DNA of 64,000 nucleotides from Dehalococcoidia bacterium (lineage in GTDB: Bacteria > Chloroflexota > Dehalococcoidia > DSTF01 > JACRBR01): NCBI GenBank assembly GCA_021462855.1, contig JAJTXQ010000039.1:124001-188000 (forward strand), in the 5' to 3' direction. Within the stretch, counting starts at the first letter, position 1, and each line of letters opens with the position of its first letter. Under the pieces are notes generated by a model, which saw only the letters and a list, made by a program, of their open reading frames with translations, had not been told where the DNA came from and made no database searches. Shown here in pieces: positions 17,561 to 26,539 of the stretch. Position numbers and translations under genes: made by a program.

Positions 17561-19582
17561 CTACGCGCGCACTCCTTGCAGGCGCTCGACCACGGCGAGC
17601 GTGCGTTGGGCAACGTCCTCCGCGGTGAATCCCAACTCCTTCAGCACCGTGGGCCCGGGCGCAGAGGCCCCGAACCTGTCCTCGATGGCGACGATGTCAC
17701 CGTCATCGCCGACCCACCGCCGCCAGCCCTGCGGCACACCCGCCTCGACAGACACCCGGGCGCGCACGCCGCGCGGCAGCACGCCGTCCCGGTACGACGC
17801 GTCCTGGCGCTCGAACACCTCCCACGACGGCATGCTGACGACGCGCGCGCGCACGCCGCGCGCGCGCAACAACGCCTGCGCCGCGACGGCCACGCTCACC
17901 TCCGACCCTGTGGCGATGATGATCGCGTCCGGCACGCCGCCCTCCTCCTCGCTCACGACGTAAGCCCCGCGCAGCGCGCCCCTGGCGCCGCCGTTGCTCG
18001 TGCCGGCGAGGATCGGCAGCGCCTGCCGGGACAGCGCGAGCGCCGTCGGGCCCTCGTGCTCGATCGCCATCTTCCACGCCATCGACGTCTCGTTCGCATC
18101 GGCCGGGCGGATGACGTTCAGCCGCGGGATCGCCCGAAGCGCGGCGAGATGCTCGACCGGCTGGTGCGTCGGGCCGTCCTCGCCGAGGCCCACGCTGTCG
18201 TGCGTAAACACGTAGATCACGCGGAACTCGCTGAGCGCCGCCAGCCGGATCGCCGGCCGGCAGTAGTCCGAAAACACGAGGAACGTGCCGCAGAACGGGA
18301 TCACGCCGCCGTGCGCGCACATGCCATTCGCCGCCGACGCCATCGCGTGCTCGCGCACGCCGAAGTAGACCGCGCGTCCGCCCGGCTCGTCGCGCTGCGC
18401 GACGGGCTTGCCTTTCAGCTCGGTGTTGTTCGACTCCGCCAGGTCGGCGGAGCCGCCGACAAGCCAGGGGATGCGGTCCGCCAGCGCGTTGAGCGCGGCG
18501 CCGGACGCGGCGCGCGTCGCAACCGGCTTATCGTCGGGCGTGTACGACGGCAGCGCGCTGTCCCAGCCGGCCGGCGGCCGCCCGGCGGTCGCGTCGCGGA
18601 ACGCGCGGGCGTCGTCCGCGTGCGCGGCGGCGTACGCGTCGAAACGCTGCTGCCACGTACGCTGCGCGTCGGCGCCGCGTTCCAGCGCGAGGCGGAAGTG
18701 CGCCAGCGCCTGCTCGGGGATGTAGAACGTCTTGTCTTCGGGCCAGCCGTAGTTGCGCTTCGTGAGGACGACTTCCTCGGCGCCGAGCGGTGCGCCGTGC
18801 GACTTCGCCGAATCCTGCTTGTTCGGGCTGCCGAAGCCGATGTGCGTGCGCGCGACGATGACCGACGGCCGCTCGTCCCGCCGCGCCGCGCGGATCGCGC
18901 CGTCCACCGCGGCGTAGTCCATGCCGTCGATGTGCTGCACGTGCCAGCCGTACGCCTCGAACCGCGCGCAGGCGTCGTCGCTGTACGAGAGCGACGTGGG
19001 CCCGTCGAGCGAGATGTGGTTGGAGTCGTACAGCGCGATGAGTTTGCCAAGACGCTGGTGCCCCGCGAGCGATGCCGCCTCGTGCGAGATCCCTTCCATC
19101 AAGTCGCCGTCGCTCGCCAGGACGTACGTGTAGTGGTCCACCACCTCGTAGCCGGGCCGGTTGAACGTCGCCGCCAGGAACCGCTCCGCCATCGCCATGC
19201 CGACGGCGTTGGCGAACCCCTGCCCCAGCGGTCCGGTCGTCGTCTCGACCCCCGGCGCCAGGCCGCGCTCCGGGTGCCCGGCCGTCGGGCTGAGCCACTG
19301 CCGGAAGTTCTTTATGTCATCGAGCGAGACGCCATAGCCGGTCAGGTGCAGCAGACTGTACAGCAGCATCGAAGCATGGCCGGCGGAAAGCACGAAGCGG
19401 TCGCGGTCGGGCCAATCCGGGTCGGCCGGATTGTGCTTCAGAAAGCGGTCCCACAGCACGTACGCCATGAGGCCCGCGCCCATGGGCGCGCCGGGGTGCC
19501 CGGAGTTCGCGTGCTGCACCGCGTCGATCGACAGCGTGCGGATGGTGTTCACGCAGAGTTCGTCGAGCGAGCGGTCAGTCAT
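17561..19582 (-). CDS. tkt: Transketolase
   Basis: A 673-residue thiamine-diphosphate enzyme, first gene of the pentose phosphate operon. The N-terminal substrate His region is [16 protein letters not shown], the ThDP-binding motif GDGDLMEG appears as [13 protein letters not shown], the transketolase motif is [13 protein letters not shown], and [20 protein letters not shown] is the pyrimidine-domain signature. ATG 19582 is used because the protein starts there as [18 protein letters not shown] with a ggaga ribosome-binding site 10 nt upstream. Neighbours: a 191-nt upstream gap holding a candidate promoter, and rpiB 4 nt downstream. Confidence 0.94.
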   Translation of the reverse strand: MTDRSLDELCVNTIRTLSIDAVQHANSGHPGAPMGAGLMAYVLWDRFLKHNPADPDWPDRDRFVLSAGHASMLLYSLLHLTGYGVSLDDIKNFRQWLSPTAGHPERGLAPGVETTTGPLGQGFANAVGMAMAERFLAATFNRPGYEVVDHYTYVLASDGDLMEGISHEAASLAGHQRLGKLIALYDSNHISLDGPTSLSYSDDACARFEAYGWHVQHIDGMDYAAVDGAIRAARRDERPSVIVARTHIGFGSPNKQDSAKSHGAPLGAEEVVLTKRNYGWPEDKTFYIPEQALAHFRLALERGADAQRTWQQRFDAYAAAHADDARAFRDATAGRPPAGWDSALPSYTPDDKPVATRAASGAALNALADRIPWLVGGSADLAESNNTELKGKPVAQRDEPGGRAVYFGVREHAMASAANGMCAHGGVIPFCGTFLVFSDYCRPAIRLAALSEFRVIYVFTHDSVGLGEDGPTHQPVEHLAALRAIPRLNVIRPADANETSMAWKMAIEHEGPTALALSRQALPILAGTSNGGARGALRGAYVVSEEEGGVPDAIIIATGSEVSVAVAAQALLRARGVRARVVSMPSWEVFERQDASYRDGVLPRGVRARVSVEAGVPQGWRRWVGDDGDIVAIEDRFGASAPGPTVLKELGFTAEDVAQRTLAVVERLQGVRA

Positions 19583-19716
19583 CGAGCAGTTGTCTCCGCG
19601 CCAGTGCGCCGCGCCCGCGGCGGTGCTTGATCCGGCCATCCGGCGATGCGTGGGGACCGAACGGCTCGGGGGTCCGCGACGGCTGTCGCGTGCGGCGCAT
19701 CCGTGCGGACGATGGC

Positions 19717-19722
19717 AGTATA
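19717..19722 (-). promoter_or_regulatory. Candidate -10 (TATACT) of the pentose phosphate operon
   Basis: TATACT on the minus strand, about 135 nt upstream of tkt, in the only gap long enough to hold the operon promoter. A second TATA-like hexamer sits 9 nt away because tataccgc is directly repeated (19719-19726 and 19728-19735), so either copy could serve. No good -35 is evident. The implied long leader shows no obvious hairpin structure. Confidence 0.35.
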
Positions 19723-19773
19723 CCGCCTATACCGCTTAGCAGGCTTTGCAGTTATGTCTCACGAATGCCGCGG

Positions 19774-20793
19774 TCATTGCGCGCGCGTTGCGGGCAGTTT
19801 CGCGAAGAGCGCCGGCTGCCCGCCCGTGTGGATGAACACCACGGCGAGGTCCGCATCGAACGAGCGGGCGCGCAGGTCGCGCAGCAACCCCGCAAATCCC
19901 TTGCCGGTATACACCGGGTCGGCGAACACCCCCTCGGTGCGCGCCAGGAACGTGGCCGCCGCGTCGCCATCCGGCGACGGCACGCCGTACGCCGCGCCGA
20001 GCGACGCGTCGTCCACGTGCACGCTGTCCTCGCTCACCGGCGACGTGCCGAGTTCGGCGCAGACTTCGGCCGCCAGCCCAGCGATGCGCTGCGACGTCTC
20101 GCCGGCCGGGTCCGCCACGGCATATCCCCGCACATCGACGTCCGCGCCGGCGAGCGCGAACCCGGCGATGAGACCCGCCTGCGTGCCGCCGGTCGCCGTC
20201 GCGAGCGCCACCGTGCCGAGGCGCACGCCCGCGTCCGCGCATTGGGCCAACAGCTCGTGCGCCAGCACCACGTGGCCGAGCGCGCCCCGCGCGTCGGAGC
20301 CGCCCACCGGCAGCAGCGCCGCGCGCCGCCCCGCCAGCTCGATGTCCAGCGCCACGCGCTCGGCGAGTGCCGCCCGCTCGTCCTGGTCATCGACGCCCGT
20401 AAAGTACAACCGCGCGCCGAGCAGTTCGTCGAGCAGCAGGTTGCCGGTCATCTGCTCGGGACGCGCGTCGCCAATCACCAGGTGCGCGCGCAACCCGGCG
20501 CGCGCGCACGCCGCGGCGGTGAGCCGGCAGTGATTCGACTGGGGTTGCCCCATCGTGACGATGTCCGTCGCTCCGGCCGCGAGCGCAGCGCCGATGGAGA
20601 ACTCCAGGTTGCGCACCTTGTTGCCGCCCAGGGCAAGCGACAGCAGGTCGTCGCGCTTGAGGTAGAGCGCCGGCACGTCCCCGATGCCCTCGTCGCGGAG
20701 CGCGCGCTCGAGGACGGGCATGCGTTCGAGCGGCGTCGGCAACGTCGCCAGGTTAAATCGCGGGTACTGCGGGATGACCTCTCGCGCGTCCAT
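19774..20793 (-). CDS. PLP-dependent D-cysteine desulfhydrase / ACC deaminase family protein
   Basis: A 339-residue fold-type II PLP enzyme. The cofactor Lys is in LALGGNKVRNLEF, the substrate-binding Ser/Asn in GQPQSNHCRLTAAA, and the phosphate-binding Gly loop in TATGGTQAGLI. The family includes D-cysteine desulfhydrase (DcyD), 1-aminocyclopropane-1-carboxylate deaminase and L-cysteate sulfo-lyase, which sequence inspection cannot separate. It is on the same strand as, and 31 nt downstream of, the yggT gene, so it may be the tail of that cluster; its own upstream gap has no clear promoter. Confidence 0.82.
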   Translation of the reverse strand: MDAREVIPQYPRFNLATLPTPLERMPVLERALRDEGIGDVPALYLKRDDLLSLALGGNKVRNLEFSIGAALAAGATDIVTMGQPQSNHCRLTAAACARAGLRAHLVIGDARPEQMTGNLLLDELLGARLYFTGVDDQDERAALAERVALDIELAGRRAALLPVGGSDARGALGHVVLAHELLAQCADAGVRLGTVALATATGGTQAGLIAGFALAGADVDVRGYAVADPAGETSQRIAGLAAEVCAELGTSPVSEDSVHVDDASLGAAYGVPSPDGDAAATFLARTEGVFADPVYTGKGFAGLLRDLRARSFDADLAVVFIHTGGQPALFAKLPATRAQ

Positions 20794-20824
20794 CTGCTAC
20801 GCAGCCGTCACCGCCGCGCGACGG

Positions 20825-21106
20825 TCAGGCGAAAAACTCCTGCAGCGCGCGCGACACGAACTGCAACAGCAGGATCGCCACGAGCGGCGAGAAATCGATC
20901 ATCGCGATGCGCGGCATCACGCGGCGGATCGGCTCGAGGATCGGCTCGGTGATCGCGTCGAGCGCCTGGATCAACGGGCTGCGGGGATCCATCTGGAACC
21001 AGCTGAGGATCGCCCGCACGAAGATCGCGATCGTCAGCAGTGAGAAGAAGAGACAGATGACCTGCGGTATCGCCGAGTCGCTCTCGATGCAGTTAGCGCC
21101 GAACAA
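20825..21106 (-). CDS. yggT: YggT family membrane protein
   Basis: A 93-residue protein with two hydrophobic helices (VICLFFSLLTIAIFVRAIL and PLVAILLLQFVSRALQEFF) around the family motif SWFQMDPRSPL and EPILEPIRRVMP. YggT/YlmG proteins are small membrane proteins linked to nucleoid or cell-division organisation and osmotic stress. The start is a TTG directly after the proC stop codon, with a G-rich sequence (ggggga) just upstream; no ATG is available in frame. The yggT-proC-yggS order is a common conserved cluster. Confidence 0.82.
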   Translation of the reverse strand: MFGANCIESDSAIPQVICLFFSLLTIAIFVRAILSWFQMDPRSPLIQALDAITEPILEPIRRVMPRIAMIDFSPLVAILLLQFVSRALQEFFA

Positions 21107-21916
21107 TCACTCCCCCAGCTCGCGCGACCGCTCGTATGCTGCCTCGACCGCCGCGATCACCGCCCCGCGGATCCCCGATGCCTCCAGCGCCATCAACCCG
21201 GCCGCCGTGGTGCCGGCGGGCGACGTCCCCTCGTTGCGCAGTTGCGCCAGGTGCTTGCCCGTCGCCTCCGCGTATTTCGCCGAGCCGATGAACGTCTGCA
21301 ACGCGAGCATTTCGGCCACCGCGCGCTTGAACCCGACATGCACGCCCGCGTCGACAAACGCCTCGATGAGCAGGAACACGAACCCCGGGCCGCTGCCAGA
21401 CAGCGCAGTTGCCATGTCGAGGTACTTCTCATCCTCGACGTAGACCTCACGGCCCATCGCCCCCAGGATCGCCGCGAGCTGCGACCGCGTCTGTTCATCG
21501 ACCTCCGGCGTCGCCGTCCACACGCTCATGCCTTCGCCGACGACGGCCGGCGTGTTCGGCATCACCCGCGCGATGCTGGCGTGGCTGAGCGCGCGCGCGA
21601 TGCGTTCGATCGGCACACCGGCCATGATCGACATCACCGTCTGCTCGCGGCGGAACGCGCCCTGAAGGTGGTGCGCCGCGCGGTCGAACTCCTGCGGTTT
21701 GACGGCAAAGACCACGATCTCGGCGCCTTCGACGGCGTCGCGCACGTCACCCGAGGCGCGCACGCCGTAGAGCGACGTCACGGCAGAGCAGCGCTCGTCG
21801 TTGATCTCAGCGACGGTGATATCGCCGGCGGCGGCGACGTCCTGCGCGATCAGCGCGCTGAGCATCGCCTCGCCCATGAACCCGCAGCCGATGAGCCCAA
21901 GCTTCACGTTGCGCAC
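21107..21916 (-). CDS. proC: Pyrroline-5-carboxylate reductase
   Basis: A 269-residue NAD(P)H enzyme for the last step of proline synthesis. The Rossmann motif is [13 protein letters not shown] at the N-terminus, followed by [23 protein letters not shown] and the C-terminal dimerisation domain with [16 protein letters not shown] and [12 protein letters not shown]. It starts with GTG (a second GTG three codons later is also possible). It lies 13 nt after yggS and is immediately followed by yggT. Confidence 0.93.
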   Translation of the reverse strand: MRNVKLGLIGCGFMGEAMLSALIAQDVAAAGDITVAEINDERCSAVTSLYGVRASGDVRDAVEGAEIVVFAVKPQEFDRAAHHLQGAFRREQTVMSIMAGVPIERIARALSHASIARVMPNTPAVVGEGMSVWTATPEVDEQTRSQLAAILGAMGREVYVEDEKYLDMATALSGSGPGFVFLLIEAFVDAGVHVGFKRAVAEMLALQTFIGSAKYAEATGKHLAQLRNEGTSPAGTTAAGLMALEASGIRGAVIAAVEAAYERSRELGE

Positions 21917-21929
21917 CTGCCCGTGCCCG

Positions 21930-22601
21930 CTATCCCTCGCGGGGCCCGAATATGGCGCGGCCGACGCGCACCAGCGTCGACCCCTCCTCCACGGCGACTT
22001 CGAAGTCGTCCGTCATCCCCATCGACAGGTCGCGCAGGCCGATGGCGTCGCGCAACTCGCGCAGCGCCCGGAACACCGGCCGCACGTCTTCCGGATCATC
22101 GGCCTGCGGCGCCACCGTCATCAGCCCCACGAGTTCGATGTTTCGCAGGTTCGCGATGCGCTCCGCGAGCCTGGCCGCATCGCCCGGCGCCACGCCGAAC
22201 TTTGCCGTCTCACCGGCGATGTTGACCTCGATCATCGCCCGCACGGGCCGCGTCGCCGCGGCGTCAATCGCGCGCGCCAGCCGCTCCGAATCAACGCTGT
22301 GGAGTATATCAAAGAGCCCGAGCGCGGCCCGGGCTTTGTTCGTCTGCAAGTGGCCGACAAGGTGCCACACCGGCGTCACGCCGATGGACGTGAGCGCGGG
22401 GATCTTCCGCGAGGCTTCCTGCACGCGGTTCTCGCCGAAGTCCGCGATGCCCTCCGCCCACGCGCCCGCAATCGCGTCTGCGTCGTGTGTCTTCGAGATC
22501 GCGACGAGCGTGACCGACGCAGGGTCGCGACCGGCGCGCTCGCACGCCGCGCGGAGCCGCGCGCGCACCGCACGCACGCGCTCGCCGGGCGTCTCGCTCA
22601 T
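21930..22601 (-). CDS. yggS: YggS/PLPBP pyridoxal-phosphate homeostasis protein
   Basis: A 223-residue alanine-racemase-like TIM-barrel PLP protein. The cofactor Lys is in [13 protein letters not shown], with the family motifs [37 protein letters not shown] and [23 protein letters not shown]. It buffers PLP and affects amino-acid metabolism rather than catalysing a known reaction. ATG 22601 overlaps the stop of the LarA-like gene (ATGA), so the two are coupled. A long in-frame extension upstream is only the shadow of that gene. Confidence 0.93.
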   Translation of the reverse strand: MSETPGERVRAVRARLRAACERAGRDPASVTLVAISKTHDADAIAGAWAEGIADFGENRVQEASRKIPALTSIGVTPVWHLVGHLQTNKARAALGLFDILHSVDSERLARAIDAAATRPVRAMIEVNIAGETAKFGVAPGDAARLAERIANLRNIELVGLMTVAPQADDPEDVRPVFRALRELRDAIGLRDLSMGMTDDFEVAVEEGSTLVRVGRAIFGPREG

Positions 22602-23878
22602 GCGCGGGCGAGCGCCGGCACGGTGAGCTGGCCGTACGGGATCACGCACACCGATGGCTCGCGCCCGAGCTCGCTGCGCTTGCCTTCGACGAGCCGGGCG
22701 AGCGTGCCATCGACATCCGGTGCGTGCCGCAGATGCGCCGCCGCCACCGTCGCGGCGTCGAGCGACGAGTGCAGCCACACGTCGCAGCGCGCCTGCACCA
22801 TCGCCTGTACCTGCACCTGCCACTGGTCGTGCACCGGCGCGCCCGCTCGCTCGATGCGGCCGAGCAGCGCGGCGGGCGTCGTCTCGCTGCGCAGCATGCG
22901 CGCGTACTCCGGCGCGCCGAGCCCTTCGCGGCATTCGGCCACCAGCAGGATGGCGCCGCCGGTCGCGCACGCTTGCGCCGCCAGCGACATGCCCTTCACC
23001 GCCTGGTACAGCACCAGGTCGGCCGGGTAGCCCATGTTCGTCACGACGACGATGTCGAACAGGTGCGGGATTTCCTGCACGGCCTGCCGCCCGGCCTGCC
23101 CGATCGCGGCGTCGTGCGCGGCCGTCATCTCGCCGGCGAACACGCCCGTCACGCGCTTGTCCTCGTCGAGCGTTACGTTCACGGTGAACGATGGCTCGCT
23201 CTTCAATGCCACGTCGCGCATCTCCTCGAAGATCGGATTGCCGTCCGTCGCGCACCACGTCGCCCTCGGATGGCCGACCATCTGCGCGTCGTGGTTCGCC
23301 ACGATCGACGCTGCTCCGGCGATGCCGGGAAGCACCGCCTTCCCGCCGCCCGAATAGCCGGCGAACAGGTGCGGCTCCACGAATCCCGTCACAACGCGCA
23401 CGTCGGCCTCGAGGTACGCGCGATTGAGGTAGACGTCGACCCCGCGCGCCGTACGAAGCAACAACGCCTGCGACGACGCGTCGCGCGCGTCGTGGTCGAC
23501 CACGCGGTACGCGTTCGCGATCGCGCGCCCGAGGATGCGTTCCCGCTCGTCGGGACGCGACGCGCGATGCAGGCCCGTGGCGATGAGGATCGTGACGGCG
23601 TCGGCAGGGACGCCGCCGGCCGCCAGGGCATCGAAGATCGGCGGCAGGATCACGGCGTTCGGCACCGGCCTCGTGATGTCGGACACGACGACGCACGCGT
23701 GCTTCGCGCCCCGCGCGATGCGCTCGAGCGGCGCGCCGGCGAGCGGCTGTCCGACGGCCGCGCGCACGGCCGCCATCGCGTCGAGCAGCGGCGGCGTGCG
23801 CGCCGGCGTCAGCACCGTCGCGCCGTCAGGCACGTCCGCTTCGATGTAGCCCTCGCCGTACGGCAGGCGCACGCTCAT
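22598..23878 (-). CDS. larA: LarA-type nickel-pincer racemase family protein
   Basis: A 426-residue protein of the nickel-dependent lactate racemase family. All cofactor and catalytic positions known from Lactobacillus LarA are matched: His104 (GLHRAS), His170 (VEPHLFAG), the pincer-tethering Lys180 ([11 protein letters not shown]) and His196 (NHDAQMVG); SDITRPVP is also typical. The enzyme would racemise or epimerise a 2-hydroxy acid. The cofactor-synthesis genes larB, larC and larE are not in the window. It is upstream of and coupled to yggS, and has a -10-like TAGCAT exactly 6 nt before its ATG, so the transcript is probably leaderless. Confidence 0.87.
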   Translation of the reverse strand: MSVRLPYGEGYIEADVPDGATVLTPARTPPLLDAMAAVRAAVGQPLAGAPLERIARGAKHACVVVSDITRPVPNAVILPPIFDALAAGGVPADAVTILIATGLHRASRPDERERILGRAIANAYRVVDHDARDASSQALLLRTARGVDVYLNRAYLEADVRVVTGFVEPHLFAGYSGGGKAVLPGIAGAASIVANHDAQMVGHPRATWCATDGNPIFEEMRDVALKSEPSFTVNVTLDEDKRVTGVFAGEMTAAHDAAIGQAGRQAVQEIPHLFDIVVVTNMGYPADLVLYQAVKGMSLAAQACATGGAILLVAECREGLGAPEYARMLRSETTPAALLGRIERAGAPVHDQWQVQVQAMVQARCDVWLHSSLDAATVAAAHLRHAPDVDGTLARLVEGKRSELGREPSVCVIPYGQLTVPALARA

Positions 23879-23884
23879 GCGGGC

Positions 23885-23890
23885 ATGCTA
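23885..23890 (-). promoter_or_regulatory. -10-like element TAGCAT, 6 nt before larA start (leaderless)
   Basis: TAGCAT then 6 nt then ATG. With normal -10 to start-site spacing, transcription would begin at the A of the ATG. No ribosome-binding site is present between the two. See the finding on leaderless promoters. Confidence 0.45.
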
Positions 23891-23918
23891 ACAAACGACG
23901 AGCGCGATGGACGGGCGG

Positions 23919-24632
23919 TCAGACTTCCGTGAACGCCGTGCCGTAGACGAGGATCACGTACAGCGCGCCGCCCGCGATGAACGGGGCGTACGGAATCGGG
24001 TCGCGCCGGTCGCGGATGCGCGTGGCGAGCAGCAGGAGCGCGACCACGCCGCCCGCGACCGCCGTGATCAGCAGCGCCGCCACGCCGAACGACATCCCGA
24101 GCGCAAACCCGACGAAGAACGCGAGTTTCACGTCGCCCATGCCCATGCCGCCGCGTGTCGCGATCGACATCGCCAGGAACGTGCCGCCGGCGAGCGCGCC
24201 GCCCGCCGCCACGTCGGCGCGGTTCGCGCCATCGATCGTCATGCCCAGCGCCAGCGCGAACACGACCGCCGGGTACGTGATGACGTTGGGCACGCGGTAC
24301 GCGAGCAGGTCCGTGCCCGCGCAGGCAAGCAGCACGGCGATGTACATCGCCACGATCGCCAGGTGCAGCGCGTCGCCCTCGTAAGCGCGGCCGGCGAGGG
24401 CGAACAGCACCGTCGTCAACGCCACGACGACGATGCGGCGGTACGCCGAACCGCTCGTGAGCGCGCGCGGCATTGCCAGGGCGCCCGTTTCGCTGCTGAA
24501 CTCCAGTGGCGCGCCGGCATCGTCGTCCTCCACGTCGCCGCGCTCGTACGGCTCCCGCGCGAGGCGCGCGATGATCTCGTCGAGCACGAAGCCCGCGGCG
24601 AACCCGGCGATGGCCATGATGACGATGGTCAA
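23919..24632 (-). CDS. Prepilin-peptidase-like (A24/C20) membrane protease, no methylase domain
   Basis: A 237-residue polytopic protein. The two catalytic aspartates of type IV prepilin peptidases are Asp108 (GTDLLAYRVPN) and Asp167 (GMGMGDVKLA, the GxGD motif). The N-terminal helix is followed by a 60-residue acidic loop (about 25-65) but lacks the CxxC zinc/methylase domain of full PilD, so it would cut leader peptides without N-methylation. I chose TTG 24632 because AGGAGAGG lies just upstream; TTG 24638 and ATG 24617 are alternatives. No pilin genes lie nearby, but an orphan secretion-ATPase-like gene occurs at 45734. Confidence 0.75.
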   Translation of the reverse strand: MTIVIMAIAGFAAGFVLDEIIARLAREPYERGDVEDDDAGAPLEFSSETGALAMPRALTSGSAYRRIVVVALTTVLFALAGRAYEGDALHLAIVAMYIAVLLACAGTDLLAYRVPNVITYPAVVFALALGMTIDGANRADVAAGGALAGGTFLAMSIATRGGMGMGDVKLAFFVGFALGMSFGVAALLITAVAGGVVALLLLATRIRDRRDPIPYAPFIAGGALYVILVYGTAFTEV

Positions 24633-24703
24633 ACCCAAACCTCTCCTGATGATCGGCAGCAGCGTATCAAAGCTGCGTAGGGGGATTATGTAAGGGTCGC
24701 GGG

Positions 24704-26512
24704 TCAGCCGAGCGCGGCCGGCCGCACGCGCCACGCCGGGTGCGCCGCGTCGAGCCAGGTGTCGGCGAGCGCCCCGTCTCCGCCGTACCACGGGTTACCC
24801 GGCGCGTTGCGCACGTACCCCCACGTCAGACGCCGCGTCACCGGCGCGCAGTACTCCAAGCGCGCGTTGACCTTGCCGAGCAGATACTCCTGTATCTCCC
24901 TGCCGATGCGCGACCGTTCCTCGGCGTCGAACTCGCGGCGCTGGCGGTCGATCTGCGCATCCAGCGTCGCATCCTGCAGCCGGTACGTGTTGCCGGCGTG
25001 CCCGCTGCGGAACGAGGCGAGCCAGTCGTCGAGGTCGGGGCCGCCGTCTTCGAACATGAACGTGCAGGCCGCAACCCCCTCCGTCGCGCTTTCGATGTTT
25101 CTGCGCAGCGCCGCGCGGACCACCGCGTCGCCGCTGCGGTCCGTGTGGAGCACGACATTCACGCCCAACGCGTCGCGTACCTGGCGCTCGATCGCCGCCG
25201 CGGCGATCTCGGGGAGTGTGCGGGGGATGCCCGCGAAGAACAGCACGATGTCGGCGACTGGCGCATCGCCGAGGGCAGCCGCCCACAGCTGCTTGGCCTC
25301 GGCAACGTCGGCTGCGTGTTCGCTGCGGTACCCGGGCCGGCGCGCGAGGTCATCGCCGGTCAGCGCCCAGCGCGTGAACGCGGGCCCGACCGGGCCGGCA
25401 AGTCGCGAAGACGGCTCACCGGCGAGCGCCGGATACAGCAGGTCGGCGATGCCCCGCCGGTCGATGGCCAGATGCAGCGCGCGCCGCACGCGGTCGTCGC
25501 GGAACGGCGCGCGGTCGAGCAGCAGCCGGCTCGCCAGCACACCGCCGGCGACCTGCTCGTGGATCGCGATGTCGCCGAGGTTCGTGGTGCGCTCGTGACC
25601 GAGCGACTCGGTGTCGAGGAATTCCGTGGCATCGACGAGCCTGCGCCCGAACGCAGCAGCCTGGAACGCGTCCTCCTGCGGAGAGAAGTACGCCTCGTAG
25701 CCATCGATGTACGGCCGTCCCATGCCGGCGCTGCCGTCGTCGTCGCGCGCGAACCACGTCTCATTCCGGCGCAACTTCACAACCGTGCCGGGCTGGAAGC
25801 TGTCCAGCACGAAGGGCCCGGTGCCGGGAAGCCCGCCGTCTCCGGACACCTCGTCGGCCACCGGGTCGACGATCTCCCGCGGGATGACGAACGCGTGGCG
25901 CCCGGCGAGCACGCCGGCGAGCGACGCCATGGGCTCCTTCGTGCGGATCACAAGCGTGGTCGCGTCACGCGCCTCAACGCGGTCGATCATGGCGAGCTGA
26001 CCGGCACGCTCGTAGCGATTCGCCTGCGGGCTGTTGCGGTTCAGCTGCCGCTCGATGCTGTACTGCACCTCCGCGGCCTCCAGCGTGCGCCCGGCGACGC
26101 CCGGGTGCCGCTCTCGGATGCGCGGCGTGTCGTGGAACGTCACGCCCTCCCGCAGGCGGAAGACGTACGTCTGCTCATCCGGTTGCTCGGGCAACGTCGC
26201 CGCGAGGTCCGGGGCGATGTCACCGGCCACCTCGTCGCGGTATCGCAGGAGCCTGCTGAAGATGGCTGAGTGCACGTTGGCGATCGGTCCGCCGGACGTG
26301 AGGTGCGGGTCGAGCGTGTCCGGGATCATCGCGTCGTAGTTATAGACGCGCAGTGTGCCGCCGCGAGAAGTCACCACGGCCGGCGGCGTGGCGGATGGCG
26401 CCGCCGGCGTCTGCCGGGTGCGCCGCTTGCCGTCACCGCATGCGGCCGCGGCGAGCGCCGCCGCGGCCGCCGCCGATGCGCCGAGAAACCGGCGCCGCGT
26501 TAGGCGCGTCAT
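24704..26512 (-). CDS. ABC transporter substrate-binding lipoprotein (SBP family 5), Tat-type
   Basis: A 602-residue extracytoplasmic binding protein. The signal has a classic twin-arginine motif (LTRRRFLGASA) followed by a lipobox (AAAACGDG), then a proline/threonine linker and the family 5 fold (FRLREGVTFHD, VEFSP-like TLEAAEVQYSIERQL, RRALHLAIDRRGIADLLYP). It is about as long as the importer protein at 6057 but only distantly similar. It lies 27 nt after topA on the same strand and has no permease neighbours, so it is an orphan binding protein or shares the other importer. Substrate unknown. Confidence 0.83.
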   Translation of the reverse strand: MTRLTRRRFLGASAAAAAALAAAACGDGKRRTRQTPAAPSATPPAVVTSRGGTLRVYNYDAMIPDTLDPHLTSGGPIANVHSAIFSRLLRYRDEVAGDIAPDLAATLPEQPDEQTYVFRLREGVTFHDTPRIRERHPGVAGRTLEAAEVQYSIERQLNRNSPQANRYERAGQLAMIDRVEARDATTLVIRTKEPMASLAGVLAGRHAFVIPREIVDPVADEVSGDGGLPGTGPFVLDSFQPGTVVKLRRNETWFARDDDGSAGMGRPYIDGYEAYFSPQEDAFQAAAFGRRLVDATEFLDTESLGHERTTNLGDIAIHEQVAGGVLASRLLLDRAPFRDDRVRRALHLAIDRRGIADLLYPALAGEPSSRLAGPVGPAFTRWALTGDDLARRPGYRSEHAADVAEAKQLWAAALGDAPVADIVLFFAGIPRTLPEIAAAAIERQVRDALGVNVVLHTDRSGDAVVRAALRRNIESATEGVAACTFMFEDGGPDLDDWLASFRSGHAGNTYRLQDATLDAQIDRQRREFDAEERSRIGREIQEYLLGKVNARLEYCAPVTRRLTWGYVRNAPGNPWYGGDGALADTWLDAAHPAWRVRPAALG

Positions 26513-26539
26513 GCAGTCATCGCGCGCGAACGCCCGGCA

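Noticed and set aside
17576-19630. 684-codon open frame opposite tkt
   Set aside because: It is antisense to a full-length transketolase and has shadow-like composition with no motifs.
19719-19735. Direct repeat tataccgc as a regulator site
   Set aside because: Only two 8-nt copies in a promoter-like patch; too short to claim a binding site and already explained as -10-like text.
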